Notes under the pieces: model-generated
What the model was told of the DNA's origin: nothing
What the model saw: the letters and a program-made list of their open reading frames with translations, nothing else
Database searches by the model: none
Assembly: GCA_023662725.1 (NCBI GenBank)
Contig: JAMPIL010000001.1
Span: forward strand, 1-64,000
Direction: 5' to 3'
Length of the DNA stretch: 64,000 nucleotides
DNA from: Ruminococcus flavefaciens
GTDB taxonomy: Bacteria > Bacillota > Clostridia > Oscillospirales > Ruminococcaceae
Part shown: positions 30,801 to 38,525 of the stretch, in pieces
How the letters are laid out: the number at the start of each line of letters is the position of its first letter
How positions within the stretch are numbered: the stretch's first letter is position 1
Made by a program: the position numbers and the translations under genes

Positions 30801-31155
30801 CTTTGAAGCTGGAATCCATTGCTATCATCAACACACTTGAAGTTACAAATCCTAACTCAGTTAATGTGACTTTGGCATTCTTCAATTCTTTTTCACAATT
30901 AATAACCTTAAATTCACCTTTTCGAGTAAAGTTAACCGCTATTTGATTTCTCTTCTTGATATAATTCTTATACAAAAGAAAATGGCTTATGAAATGATTA
31001 TGCAGTCCATAATAAAGTCCTTCTAAAAATGCTTTCAGCGTTATATCATCTTTCACAAGAAAAGCAAGACTGTCTTTGGTGCCAGCTAATTCTCCATATA
31101 TATCGTCATTTGGAAAATTAAATTGTACTGAAATCATTATTTCATTATTTTTCAT
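27817..31155 (-). CDS. EssC/EccCa-type membrane ATPase, domain 1
   Basis: The protein has 1112 residues. The first 115 have a pattern compatible with a ubiquitin-like YukD fold. Two transmembrane helices lie at about 175-222 (ADILIPTVISTGGMIGV and MWMMTAATGVMTLV). An FtsK/SpoIIIE ATPase domain follows, with AGTTGSGKS (735-743) and Walker B LVLVVDEF (913-920). Between the Walker motifs is an unusually long charged insert (about 815-905). The protein ends where EssC would continue into its second and third ATPase domains, which are the next gene. It is the membrane motor of the type VII-like system. Confidence 0.87.
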   Translation of the reverse strand: MKNNEIMISVQFNFPNDDIYGELAGTKDSLAFLVKDDITLKAFLEGLYYGLHNHFISHFLLYKNYIKKRNQIAVNFTRKGEFKVINCEKELKNAKVTLTELGFVTSSVLMIAMDSSFKETVLFEEVPSSYILKSDNNSLEYNISSRTLEAVESSDIEILPPGEVPQKEERSLADILIPTVISTGGMIGVRAFMSSSSGLGGTMWMMTAATGVMTLVTTTYNYFKQGKTNRKKKHEWKENYENYIKRVIDNIGKWQQADVTYLRQLYPDVSELFKNLARLDSAIFARSQNDNDFMRIALGVSENVKPLFNIKYDKKDEIFSDVYYRLCYENFQNGKEKRISGIYIDIPKDKIKRKDALKKEELIKSEKMSEDMFLLSELSYHFSTEYFRFLDGKTWGSAGVKAPYMLDIRNAGAVGIISDDNLYAHDFIKHTILDLAYYHSPEDIQFVFFFEDELSVEEQEERVKAYKFLPHCNELLENTSQFIFNQESAGEVYGQLLNIMNQRAKEKQSDEENDSVPEKLTQIVCVIFGDYGIKSTGFSKYLPEAPKEGEDYQNKLGLTFLFCRDDKDKLPRYCGDIIYLNIGNNNTGYGYVVPRYRVMTRENILATVTETKKYPNFWNDFIFKAGEYKEQYELAYKRLSAIYYTRIAENGQVPSMVTLFQLHNISSADTKIGRNNSSNPLSTTNIANRILKFWSSSKEEYDVTRNLRVNIGANEHGNMHLDLYEKADGPHMLVAGTTGSGKSETIITYLIGLCMKFSPMDLNLMLVDMKGGGFSDRLGDLPHCVGVVTDTAGESDGISSAYMLKRFLETLNAEIKKRKLLLQEFGVDTADAYIRARRIMVEIDNLINKEENLSLQQAHIIYKNLKSRQIAIEESEYSESIQVVLEKIGKLNDKQIEVLKAKGIERIKHLSHLVLVVDEFTELKRFSNESNDVDFIAEITTIARVGRTLGFHIILVSQNIEGAITDDIRVNSKARICLKVATKQASKEMIDSPVAAAPTMPLNGRAYLLVGTGSRFEYFQSAYTGANQNLSIESPVNITYVPNSGKFNDKFYRSQKDNEAQKQAQKNVDPNATQLKFVVDTIIAINEGRPTPEKIFMPPLKTKLENTTEWRM

Positions 31156-31167
31156 AAGCTATACTCC

Positions 31168-32391
31168 TTATAATTCCCTATGTACTATATTCAAAATGTT
31201 TTTTACATCAATTTCAGAACAATTCGGTGTATTTATATTTACCATTGGAATTTTATCCTTTTCAATCGTTACTTTCTTAATAGGTTTGGCTAAAATACAT
31301 GGTTCTTTAATCTTCTGTGGCGCTATTGCAGTTACGTTTCTACATGACAGAGGTGTAAACTTATTCACAGACGGTATCGAAACAGCTTTCAATGGTGAAA
31401 GAGCAACCTTATATTTCGGCTTCATGTAAGATTTTATACTTGATATAGACAACATATGCTTCTCAAATGGCTGCACTTTTCCTAACGAAGTAGAGCTAAT
31501 CTGCCGATGTATGGCTGAAAAATCACAATTAACCGCAGGTATCTGCACTTGAGGCATATTTTGAATTTTATGTTTTTGTTTTTCAAATGTAATTTCAGGG
31601 ATACTAACATTAATCTTTAGAATATCTTTTACTTCACATTTAGGAGCACTGAAAACTTTATTTGAAACTTCGGCTTTGGAAAGAGATGGCATATCTTTAA
31701 TTTTGACACTACCAGCAAAATTGAACTTGACAGATTTGGGAAGGGGGATCAAAATTTGAGGAGCATCAGTGAATTTTTTTTCATATTCAAAATTCATAGG
31801 CAAAATCTCTGGAATATTTTTCTTTGGAATGCCCGTTATTTTTCTTGGCATCATTTCGGTGAATTTGCATTGCGGAACAGCAATTGTTTTATTACAGTTC
31901 GATATGCCATGAATCAAATGCTTTGTCTTTTTGGAAAATGAAACTGAAGGGATAATTAAACTCGGCTTTGATAGAGAAACTATTCGCTTCTGCATATTAT
32001 GATACGGTTTTAACGAAGGAAGAGTGACCTTAGTCATAGGTTTTATTCTTACACATACAGCCGAACTTTCAGACATTCTTTTTCTAATTTTCACAGCACT
32101 TAAAGATCTATTTTCTAACTGTTGTAAAAATAAATTTCTATTTGTTTCTGATTTCGGCAGTTTTATCTTAACAATTCCAATCGACTGATATTTAGGAATA
32201 TCCAACTTTGGAACCGGTTTTATTCTTTTTAATTTCGGTTTTGTATATTGAATATTTGCATTTTCAATCTGTTCAAGTTTCTCAACAAACGCAACTCTCT
32301 CACGGTATATTTTTAATTGTTTTTCGTACTGCTTTCTCTCCGATTCATTCAGCAAAGAAATTTCGTCTTCACTTAATTCTCTAAATGCCAT
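31168..32391 (-). CDS. Lysine/proline-rich repeat protein, unknown
   Basis: The 407-residue protein starts MAFRELSEDEISLLNESE after GGAGGTGG. After a short charged helix (about 1-45) the rest is very basic and poor in acidic residues, with loose repeats every 20-25 residues of the form K-x-x-x-I-P-x-[VI]-x-[FC]-x-K, for example LIIPSVSFSKK, IPEILPMNFEYEKK and VQIPAVNCDFS. No transmembrane helix and no known domain. It lies between the Esx genes and the motor gene, 12 bases from the latter. It could be an unstructured scaffold, tether or kinase substrate; that is speculation. Confidence 0.75.
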   Translation of the reverse strand: MAFRELSEDEISLLNESERKQYEKQLKIYRERVAFVEKLEQIENANIQYTKPKLKRIKPVPKLDIPKYQSIGIVKIKLPKSETNRNLFLQQLENRSLSAVKIRKRMSESSAVCVRIKPMTKVTLPSLKPYHNMQKRIVSLSKPSLIIPSVSFSKKTKHLIHGISNCNKTIAVPQCKFTEMMPRKITGIPKKNIPEILPMNFEYEKKFTDAPQILIPLPKSVKFNFAGSVKIKDMPSLSKAEVSNKVFSAPKCEVKDILKINVSIPEITFEKQKHKIQNMPQVQIPAVNCDFSAIHRQISSTSLGKVQPFEKHMLSISSIKSYMKPKYKVALSPLKAVSIPSVNKFTPLSCRNVTAIAPQKIKEPCILAKPIKKVTIEKDKIPMVNINTPNCSEIDVKNILNIVHREL

Positions 32392-32415
32392 ATAAATCCA
32401 CCTCCGATATATGAA

Positions 32416-32452
32416 AAACAGCCTCAGCCATAAGAATAGCCTGAGGCTGTTT
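32416..32452 (-). terminator. Attenuating hairpin between Esx genes and ATPase genes
   Basis: A 12-bp stem (AAACAGCCTCAG / CTGAGGCTGTTT) with a 13-base loop is followed on the minus strand by TTTTTC. It lies between the last Esx gene and the basic repeat protein, so it should lower expression of the motor genes relative to the abundant substrates. Confidence 0.7.
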
Positions 32453-32491
32453 ACAATCATAAATTATTTCTCCGTTCCGGATTCAATAATT

Positions 32492-32791
32492 TTAGTTACC
32501 TCTGATACTTGCTGCTATTTGTGCATCTGTATCATCAAAATTAGTTGCATTCGCTTCCAAAAGAGACGCAAGTCCCCTAACTGCACCAGGTAAGTCTGCT
32601 GTTACAAAACCTTCAACATTCGTATTAAAGAACTCTTCCAAGGCATCTTTTGAATCGCCTTCCATTTCTTCAATTGCTGCCTTGAATGCAGTTACAAAGG
32701 TAGTTCCCGCATCTTCATACTTTGTGCCAAAATCATTCAGATTTTTAACGCTTGCATCCATAGATGCTTTTACAACTCTACAACCTGCCAT
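32492..32791 (-). CDS. Esx-like protein 3
   Basis: A 99-residue all-helical protein (MAGCRVVKASMDASVKNLNDFG ... EEMEGDSKDALEEFF ... NFDDTDAQIAASIRGN). The size, two-helix pattern and M-E-G-D turn in place of W-x-G place it with the Esx/WXG100 group. It is the third of three consecutive small helical genes and is followed by the attenuating hairpin. Likely a secreted substrate or a heterodimer partner of its neighbours. Confidence 0.7.
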   Translation of the reverse strand: MAGCRVVKASMDASVKNLNDFGTKYEDAGTTFVTAFKAAIEEMEGDSKDALEEFFNTNVEGFVTADLPGAVRGLASLLEANATNFDDTDAQIAASIRGN

Positions 32792-32808
32792 GATAAAATA
32801 CCTCCTTA

Positions 32809-33147
32809 TTATTGCTGATTACTTGATGTATTCGCTGTACCCAGTTGTTCGTCAACACCCTCTGTATCCGGTATTGCGGATTTTATGCTGTTACAAATCT
32901 GTTCCAACGTATCCAATATTTTTGTAAGGCTTTCGCCTGTTGCCTTGCTAATATTATTAGTGTAAAAGTTTTCAAACCCTTTTGATGCAGAGCCTGTAAA
33001 GTCACTCGATATAAGATTAGTTACCTCAGTTCCTACACTCGTATGCAGAGTTCCTGTTGTAGTACGATATTCAGTAATCGCCTTAATAGCTGCATCCATC
33101 ATTTCCGGTGTAATATTTACCGTTCCGGTTTTTCCCATACCTGCCAT
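32809..33147 (-). CDS. Esx-like protein 2
   Basis: The 112-residue protein has an N-terminal helix beginning VNITPEMMDAAIKAITEYR, a turn with DFTGSASKGFENFY (F-x-G in place of W-x-G), and a second helix (SLTKILDTLEQICNSIKSAI) with a flexible acidic tail. The family fit is good despite the missing Trp. GGAGG precedes the start. It sits 17 bases above Esx-like 3 and may form a pair with it. Confidence 0.75.
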   Translation of the reverse strand: MAGMGKTGTVNITPEMMDAAIKAITEYRTTTGTLHTSVGTEVTNLISSDFTGSASKGFENFYTNNISKATGESLTKILDTLEQICNSIKSAIPDTEGVDEQLGTANTSSNQQ

Positions 33148-33170
33148 AATTGATTCCTCCTAAAATTATA

Positions 33171-33479
33171 TTATCCGTTCAGTTCTTCATACTGTACGAA
33201 TATATCCTTGTAATATCCTGAACCAATAATTGTGTTCAGCGTATTTGAAATATGCTGAATTACTACACTCATATCTTCAATTGGCTGTAATAATACATCC
33301 TTTGCAGTAACCTGAATTTCCTCTCCAGCTGTAGTATCCAATGCACTTGATACATTTTCATACATTTTTTCAAGCTTGGCTTTCAAATTAGCAGCGTCTT
33401 GTTTCAAAATAGCCATTTCTTGTGAAGCTGCCGTAAATGCAGTATCATCCAGTACAATATCATGAAACAGAAATGCCAT
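33171..33479 (-). CDS. Esx-like protein 1
   Basis: The 102-residue helical protein starts MAFLFHDIVLDDTAFTAASQEM and continues LKAKLEKMYENVSSAL, VIQHISNTLNTIIGSG and YYKDIFVQYEELNG. The size and two-helix pattern match Esx or TIGR04197-type T7 substrates or partners, but no W-x-G is present. It begins one base after the TPR gene's stop. It is probably a secreted partner or a chaperone for the Esx-like proteins next to it. Confidence 0.65.
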   Translation of the reverse strand: MAFLFHDIVLDDTAFTAASQEMAILKQDAANLKAKLEKMYENVSSALDTTAGEEIQVTAKDVLLQPIEDMSVVIQHISNTLNTIIGSGYYKDIFVQYEELNG

Positions 33480-33480
33480 A

Positions 33481-34965
33481 TTATGTACCTCCGTTCCTTG
33501 CCTTGTTTATTTCTTCCAGAAGAGATTCTTGCAATTCCTTCTTCAAGTAACCACACTTTTCTTCTGCTTCTTCATACTGCTTGATATCAATAAGACATCT
33601 TACTCGCAGCATCATAGCATTAAGATCTGTCGGATCCTTCAAAATTGCATTACGTAACTTTTTCTGAACTTCTGTATATTTATCCTGCCATCCGGCAAGA
33701 TTCATATCTTTCATTGCCTTTGCTTCTGTATACCAACCAAGTTCAACAAGGTAGTCTTGTGTACTCTTCTGCAATTCAAGAGCATAGTACATAACTTTCC
33801 TGAAATCTTCTTTCAAAGTATATGCACCGATGTATATGCGATTGATTCTGTCTTTGTTTTCCGGAGAAACATCAATTTTCTCACTTTCAGAAAGCCTATA
33901 TTCATCACTTCGTGCATTCTCATTTTCAACCGGCGAAAGATATGTTCCATTTTTTCGCATAGCTTCCAATTGTTCTGTGCTTAACTGCTCATAACGATAC
34001 AAGTTTGCATTCATCTCATTTAAGATTGAATTCGAATCTGCTTGTTTCGGGTTATACTCATAATAAAAAACTCCGTTATTATATGAGAAAATAGGATTTT
34101 CTGCACCTTTCAGGCATATAAGTACACCGTCAGCATCTTCAATCTGTAAATACAAATCAGCTGCTTTCAGGTAACATTCTACCACTTCCTGTAATGCAGG
34201 CTCCTCTGTTTTCATATAATGCTTTATATACGTTAATGCTCTCTGAAAACGATTTAAATCATGATCTTTTTCGTATGCAGTCAGCTCAAAATTAACCATA
34301 TCTTCGCAGAGTGCAAAAGGAAAATTCATGAGATTCTTTCTTGCATAAACAAGTTCCTTAAATGCATCTTCCAAACGATTCGCCTGTTTCAACATGATAT
34401 ATGCAACCTGATATCCTGCATAATCAGACGGTGCAAAGAGCTTCATTTGATTTGCAACATTCAGTCCGTTTGTAATTTCATCTTTTATACCGTAAATTGC
34501 AGCCTTACGTTTCATGACATCCATATCAGCCGGTACAAGCAATTCGGACTTTTTCAAATTGATCAGTGCATCATCTAATCTTCCAAGCTGCTGATTGACT
34601 ATACCAAGAATATGATACATCTGTGCCGCTGCGTCTTCATTTAAGCCAAGTTCATCTGCTTTAGCGAAGCTCTGCATAGTGTCGGCAATTTTATTGATAC
34701 TTGCCTGCGCATATCCGAGATTGAAATAACGATTTCCGTTATCCGAGTCGCAATTTACCGCCTGTTGGTAGTATTCTATCGCATCTTCATAACGACTAAG
34801 AGACATACATACATTAGCGGCACACTGATAAGCATCTGCACATTTCGGATCAAGTTTAATTGCAGATTTTGCAAGGCTGAACGCTTCTTGCATCTTTCCA
34901 TTTAAAAAAGCTACTTGTGCGTTAGATATGAGCTCGGTTAATTGTTCTTTGCTGTTTGTTAACAT
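33481..34965 (-). CDS. TPR-repeat protein of the secretion locus
   Basis: The protein has 494 residues. The first 200 contain at least four clear TPR units (AFLNGKMQEAFSLAKSAIKL, ADAYQCAANVCMSLSRYEDA, NRYFNLGYAQASINKI and YHILGIVNQQLGRLDDALIN), and a further TPR-like pair closes the C-terminus (MLRVRCLIDIKQYEEAEEKC). No signal peptide or TM, so it is cytoplasmic. It is directly upstream of three Esx-like genes and has no canonical T7 counterpart. A chaperone or assembly role is inferred. Confidence 0.8.
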   Translation of the reverse strand: MLTNSKEQLTELISNAQVAFLNGKMQEAFSLAKSAIKLDPKCADAYQCAANVCMSLSRYEDAIEYYQQAVNCDSDNGNRYFNLGYAQASINKIADTMQSFAKADELGLNEDAAAQMYHILGIVNQQLGRLDDALINLKKSELLVPADMDVMKRKAAIYGIKDEITNGLNVANQMKLFAPSDYAGYQVAYIMLKQANRLEDAFKELVYARKNLMNFPFALCEDMVNFELTAYEKDHDLNRFQRALTYIKHYMKTEEPALQEVVECYLKAADLYLQIEDADGVLICLKGAENPIFSYNNGVFYYEYNPKQADSNSILNEMNANLYRYEQLSTEQLEAMRKNGTYLSPVENENARSDEYRLSESEKIDVSPENKDRINRIYIGAYTLKEDFRKVMYYALELQKSTQDYLVELGWYTEAKAMKDMNLAGWQDKYTEVQKKLRNAILKDPTDLNAMMLRVRCLIDIKQYEEAEEKCGYLKKELQESLLEEINKARNGGT

Positions 34966-34977
34966 TTTATCACCCCA

Positions 34978-35658
34978 TTATTCTGTAAAATGAGCCATAT
35001 CATACGGATAGTACATTTCGTTTTTAAGCATCTCATCTCCAAGACCTAATCGCTTAATAATAGCAGCGGCTTCAAAGCACCAATATCCATAATACACGTT
35101 AACTTTCGTTGATTTATGAGAATCAAACCAAGCACTATGATCATGATCGTTATACCATCCATGCAGATATTCTAGTAAAACATCTATATTTCGGTCACCA
35201 ATAAAATCCACTAATTTTCGATAAGACTCAGAATAAGATAAATCTTCCTTGTCAAGGCTGCTGTTCTGATCAATCAAAACAAAATCTATCAGATAATCAT
35301 AATGTTTAGCATTTTTTAATTTCTCTCTAATTCGTTCCTTTAAATTAGTATCAACATTCAAAAGATAGGCTAATGAAGCAAATCTTAGATTATCTTCATA
35401 TGATTCCAAATTCCACGCTTCAACAAACAAGTCTATTAAAGCCTCGAATTCATTCTTCAATAATTCAATGGAATCTCCTCTTGAATATTTAGCTATAATA
35501 ATTCCTATTTTTATTTGTATCAATTTATCTTTTACGGGAAGAATTCTGTCATCCTTGACTGATCCCGACTTAATTTTATTTTCAAATTTTTCAACTCTAT
35601 CGCTATCTTCAAGAATAAAAATATCAAAATATTCCCTTGATTTTATAAAATCCCTCAT
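34978..35658 (-). CDS. PoNi-type immunity protein (DUF1910/DUF1911)
   Basis: The 226-residue helical protein has the DUF1911 signature near the end: VYYGYWCFEAAAIIKRLGLG and YYPYDMAHF. PoNi proteins neutralise PoNe DNase toxins. The gene lies 15 bases below a PoNe-like tip (35674-36301), exactly the expected partner. It has an AAGGAG-like site and looks intact, although its toxin cassette is truncated, so it probably protects against kin that still use that tip. Confidence 0.85.
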   Translation of the reverse strand: MRDFIKSREYFDIFILEDSDRVEKFENKIKSGSVKDDRILPVKDKLIQIKIGIIIAKYSRGDSIELLKNEFEALIDLFVEAWNLESYEDNLRFASLAYLLNVDTNLKERIREKLKNAKHYDYLIDFVLIDQNSSLDKEDLSYSESYRKLVDFIGDRNIDVLLEYLHGWYNDHDHSAWFDSHKSTKVNVYYGYWCFEAAAIIKRLGLGDEMLKNEMYYPYDMAHFTE

Positions 35659-35673
35659 TTAATTTTCTCCTTA

Positions 35674-36301
35674 TTATAGACTCTTCACAGTAACTTCTCC
35701 AACATTCACTCTAATAAGCTGTCTGTCATATCCTTCTAACAAAATTTCGTCTGCAAGATCTTTTCCAACAGCAGACTCTAATCTATCAGTAATCCAGCGT
35801 TCAGACATTTGTTTTCCGCTACTTTTTGTATTACTTAATTGCGAAGATCCGTATTTAGCTTCAGCTACCACATAAGGCGGTTCACCATCAGCCTTATGGT
35901 ATACACCATCTATACCATGATGAATAGGATCATCCAATGATTCTATGGAATCAAGGCTCACCCTTTCATAACCTTGCCCCTCATAATATTGATCCATTTT
36001 CATCTCACCATAATTGCCCTTTTGTTTGTTGGTTTTAAGTTCAGTTTCACCAGATTCTACCGAATCAATATACTCTTTGGGAGTGCACTCCGCATTATGC
36101 ACCCAAACAGCACAATTACCGACAAAATAAGTATGGAAATCTTCTACCTGAAAATTATACACCGAAACAGGCTCTTCTGTCAATGCAATGTGATAATCTT
36201 CAATCAGCAAGTCATCGCTGTTAGCACTTATAAGCTTATCTCCAACAAGAAGATTGCCTGCTTCGATAAATCCCCTGCCCTGTACATAAAACGGATGATT
36301 A
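35674..36301 (-). pseudogene. Silent Hint-PoNe DNase cassette F
   Basis: The Hint homology starts mid-domain at NHPFYVQGRGF (near 36301) and runs to VWVHN (36094), leaving about 69 of 135 residues with no secretion N-terminus. The tip has GNYGEMKMDQYY, GYERVSLDSI, HHGIDGVYHKADG, VVAEAKYGSSQL and GKQMSERWITDRL. This is the PoNe PD-(D/E)XK nuclease pattern, with GID and EAK as the metal and catalytic residues. The longest ATG frame is 35674-36210. It is a recombination donor in the array at 35-40 kb. Confidence 0.8.
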
Positions 36302-36341
36302 TATTCAAAGAGTATTAGCTTTGTTTGGAATGCTATTTAAA

Positions 36342-36722
36342 TTACTTCTTTTTTAGTAATATGCCATCGTGATTTCCAAGATACGATACATTGTACAAAT
36401 CGTCACACATTACAATGTCAAGTCCTTCTTCCTTATCTTCATCGAAATTTTCAGAAATAAACAAAACAGCTTGACTTTTGGTGAAAAGGTATATCTCATG
36501 TGCTTGTTCATCTGAATAATCAGTAAACAAAGCCCAAAAATTATCTCTTGAACTCATTTTAATATCGTCAATCATTTCTTCCTTTGATATTACATCAAGT
36601 TTCTTCCATAATTCAAGCGGAGTAACATTTTCAGGATTTATTGCAAAAATTATTTTTTGTGATTCTGCCGAAAAATTATCATTTAAGGCAGTAAGCATTG
36701 GTTTAACATCTAATATACTCAT
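36342..36722 (-). CDS. Putative immunity protein of cassette E
   Basis: The 126-residue protein starts MSILDVKPMLTALNDNF with ELWKKLDVISKEEMIDDI and ends YLGNHDGILLKKK. It is soluble, mixed alpha/beta, with no known family that I can name. It is assigned as immunity only because it lies 14 bases below the cassette at 36737, in the toxin-then-immunity order of this array. It has its own ribosome binding site. Confidence 0.6.
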   Translation of the reverse strand: MSILDVKPMLTALNDNFSAESQKIIFAINPENVTPLELWKKLDVISKEEMIDDIKMSSRDNFWALFTDYSDEQAHEIYLFTKSQAVLFISENFDEDKEEGLDIVMCDDLYNVSYLGNHDGILLKKK

Positions 36723-36736
36723 AAATATTCTCCATT

Positions 36737-37433
36737 TTAAGTTTTATTAAAAAATATATGTCCTGTGCCACTAGAGTCTCCACTAAGCCAATCCTTCCAC
36801 TTGATATGCGGAAGATTATTATGGGGTGCATGAATGGTATTACTCTCATTTGGATGAACTGAGTATCCCTTTTTTGCATCTTTAAACGCCTTAGAATATC
36901 GCTTATATCTGTTCATGTTTCCACGTCCTTCTTTCAAAAGTTCCTTAGCTTCCCCAATAGTTTCAACTCTAAAATTATTACCTTTTCCGCCAGCTTTTAT
37001 CTTTGTGACCGCATCATTCCATTCTTTTGTACCTTTTTTTATAGTCTGCAATTCAGTTGCTGGTGTACACTCCGCATTATGCACCCAAACAGCACAATCA
37101 CCAACAAAATATGTATGAAAATCCTCTACTTGAAAATTATAAACCGAAATAGGCGCTTCTGTCAATTCTGTGTAATAATCTTCAATAGTTAAATCATCAC
37201 CATTCACACTAACAAGCTTATCTCCTACAAGAAGATTTCCTGCATTTATGAATCCTCTGCCCTGTACATAAAAAGGATGATTATCTGTTGTAACGATTTC
37301 TTCACCATTAATAGTAATATGTACAAGCTTGTCTACTTGCCGGACATAAGTCTCAAGAACAGTTTTCTCCGCAATTTCAAAAGTGTCCGAATCAGCTGTC
37401 ATAATCTTGTCACCGACAACGATATCTTCGATT
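36737..37433 (-). pseudogene. Silent Hint-toxin cassette E
   Basis: Homology to the full-length toxin at 38522 begins at IEDIVVGDKIM (near 37433) just after a TAA, so the Hint lacks its Cys block. It ends VWVHN at 37076. The tip is about 110 residues (KGTKEWNDAVTKIKAGGKG, GNMNRYKRYSKAFKDA, HIKWKDW, ending GHIFFNKT). The repeated His/Lys/Asp pattern suggests an RNase or nuclease of the Rhs/T7 tip kind, but I cannot name the family. The open ATG frame is 36737-37402; expression needs fusion to a secretion N-terminus. Confidence 0.72.
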
Positions 37434-37444
37434 TATCACCTCAT

Positions 37445-37915
37445 TTATTCATCTAAATAAAGAAGATTTAGGAATTCTGAAAATGATGATGCAATTTTAT
37501 CCATTAACAGATTTCCTGTTTCTGCGTCCTCATATTCATGGTTACAGAAATATATATTTCCATAAGTTTTGGGATTTAATGAAATACACACATAATTCCC
37601 AGCTGGATCTTCAGCAATAGCTAAATAATCTTTAGTTAATGCTTTATCATTCCATAAAGTAAAACAGATATTTTTCAAGTTATATACCTCATAATTTTCT
37701 TCTTCATATATAATGTAAAACATTTGTATCAAGCTACGTGAATCTTTGTCATTGACACTATTATGATAGTTAAACATCAAATCATCTTCAGGCATTCCTC
37801 CGTTATGTGCAAGCATAAATGCTTTATAATCAACTGGTAATTTAATCTTTAACTCATTTTCAAATATCTGAAGTTTTTCTTCATTAAGTTTTAAACCGCC
37901 ATCCATCAGAATCAT
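37445..37915 (-). CDS. SMI1/KNR4 (SUKH) immunity protein
   Basis: The 156-residue protein has the SUKH pattern: LQIFENELKIKLPVDYKAFM, LAHNGGMP, YLAIAEDPAGNYVCISL and NIYFCNHEYED. SUKH proteins are the commonest immunity family for nuclease tips, especially WHH/HNH. A WHH-type toxin fragment lies just upstream (37934-38075), which fits a toxin-immunity pair whose toxin has been eroded. The gene looks intact. Confidence 0.85.
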   Translation of the reverse strand: MILMDGGLKLNEEKLQIFENELKIKLPVDYKAFMLAHNGGMPEDDLMFNYHNSVNDKDSRSLIQMFYIIYEEENYEVYNLKNICFTLWNDKALTKDYLAIAEDPAGNYVCISLNPKTYGNIYFCNHEYEDAETGNLLMDKIASSFSEFLNLLYLDE

Positions 37916-37933
37916 TTTTTATTCTCCTCTTTC

Positions 37934-38075
37934 TTATAAACTATTTCTTGCTATAGATGCTCCACCAGTATGTGGAAAATTGCTATGCACGTCAGTTCTA
38001 ACAAGTAGCATATGCTCTCCATCTTCTATATGATGCCAAGTATAGCCTGCTGGAGATTTTGACCCATTTCTTCAT
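37934..38075 (-). pseudogene. WHH-type nuclease tip fragment
   Basis: The minus-strand frame reads GSKSPAGYTWHHIEDGEHM, then LLVRTDVHSNFPHTGGASI and ends RNSL-stop. This is the C-terminal core of a WHH/LHH HNH nuclease tip (the TWHH...DG...MLLV...H...HTGG pattern). No Hint or N-terminus remains, so it is the eroded end of another cassette. Confidence 0.7.
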
Positions 38076-38099
38076 ACATTATTGATTAAAATAATTAAA

Positions 38100-38525
38100 T
38101 CAATCATAGTAGTGCTGAGTGTAAATGATTACATTCTCTACACAATTATCGAGACAAAATAATCCTAAACCAAGCTTATTACTATTATATCCTTCACTAT
38201 CTTCAAGCAAGTCATCTGTTATAGATTTTAATGCTGCAACAGTTTTTTCAATATCATTACTTAACTCAATCTTTTTTCCATAACAATCTAAAATAATAAT
38301 ATTCTCTGTATATTCAGGAAAAATTTCTATTGCCTCAAAAAGGCCATTAGAATTGCTAAATATATAGAAAAAGCCATAATCATCTAAAAAACCATTTGCT
38401 AATGGATAACCATATGGTTTTGTTGATAACGGTTCTCCTAAAACTTCTATGATTTTCTTGCGTTCCATTCCAAAAACGCACTCTCCAATTTGGTTATATG
38501 GTTTAAAAGTATACTCTAAAATCAT
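38100..38525 (-). CDS. Putative immunity protein of the HNH toxin
   Basis: The 141-residue soluble protein starts MILEYTFKPYNQIGECVFGM and contains IEVLGEPLSTKPYGYPLANG and FYIFSNSNGLFEAIEIFPE. This resembles small immunity proteins found after Rhs/WXG toxins, but I cannot name a family. Its start overlaps the toxin stop by four bases, the tightest toxin-immunity coupling in the window, which supports the assignment. Confidence 0.7.
   Translation of the reverse strand: MILEYTFKPYNQIGECVFGMERKKIIEVLGEPLSTKPYGYPLANGFLDDYGFFYIFSNSNGLFEAIEIFPEYTENIIILDCYGKKIELSNDIEKTVAALKSITDDLLEDSEGYNSNKLGLGLFCLDNCVENVIIYTQHYYD

Noticed and set aside
25788-31429. Several hydrophobic plus-strand frames inside the motor genes
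   Set aside because: They lie opposite intact ATPase genes, lack ribosome sites and have AT-rich antisense composition.
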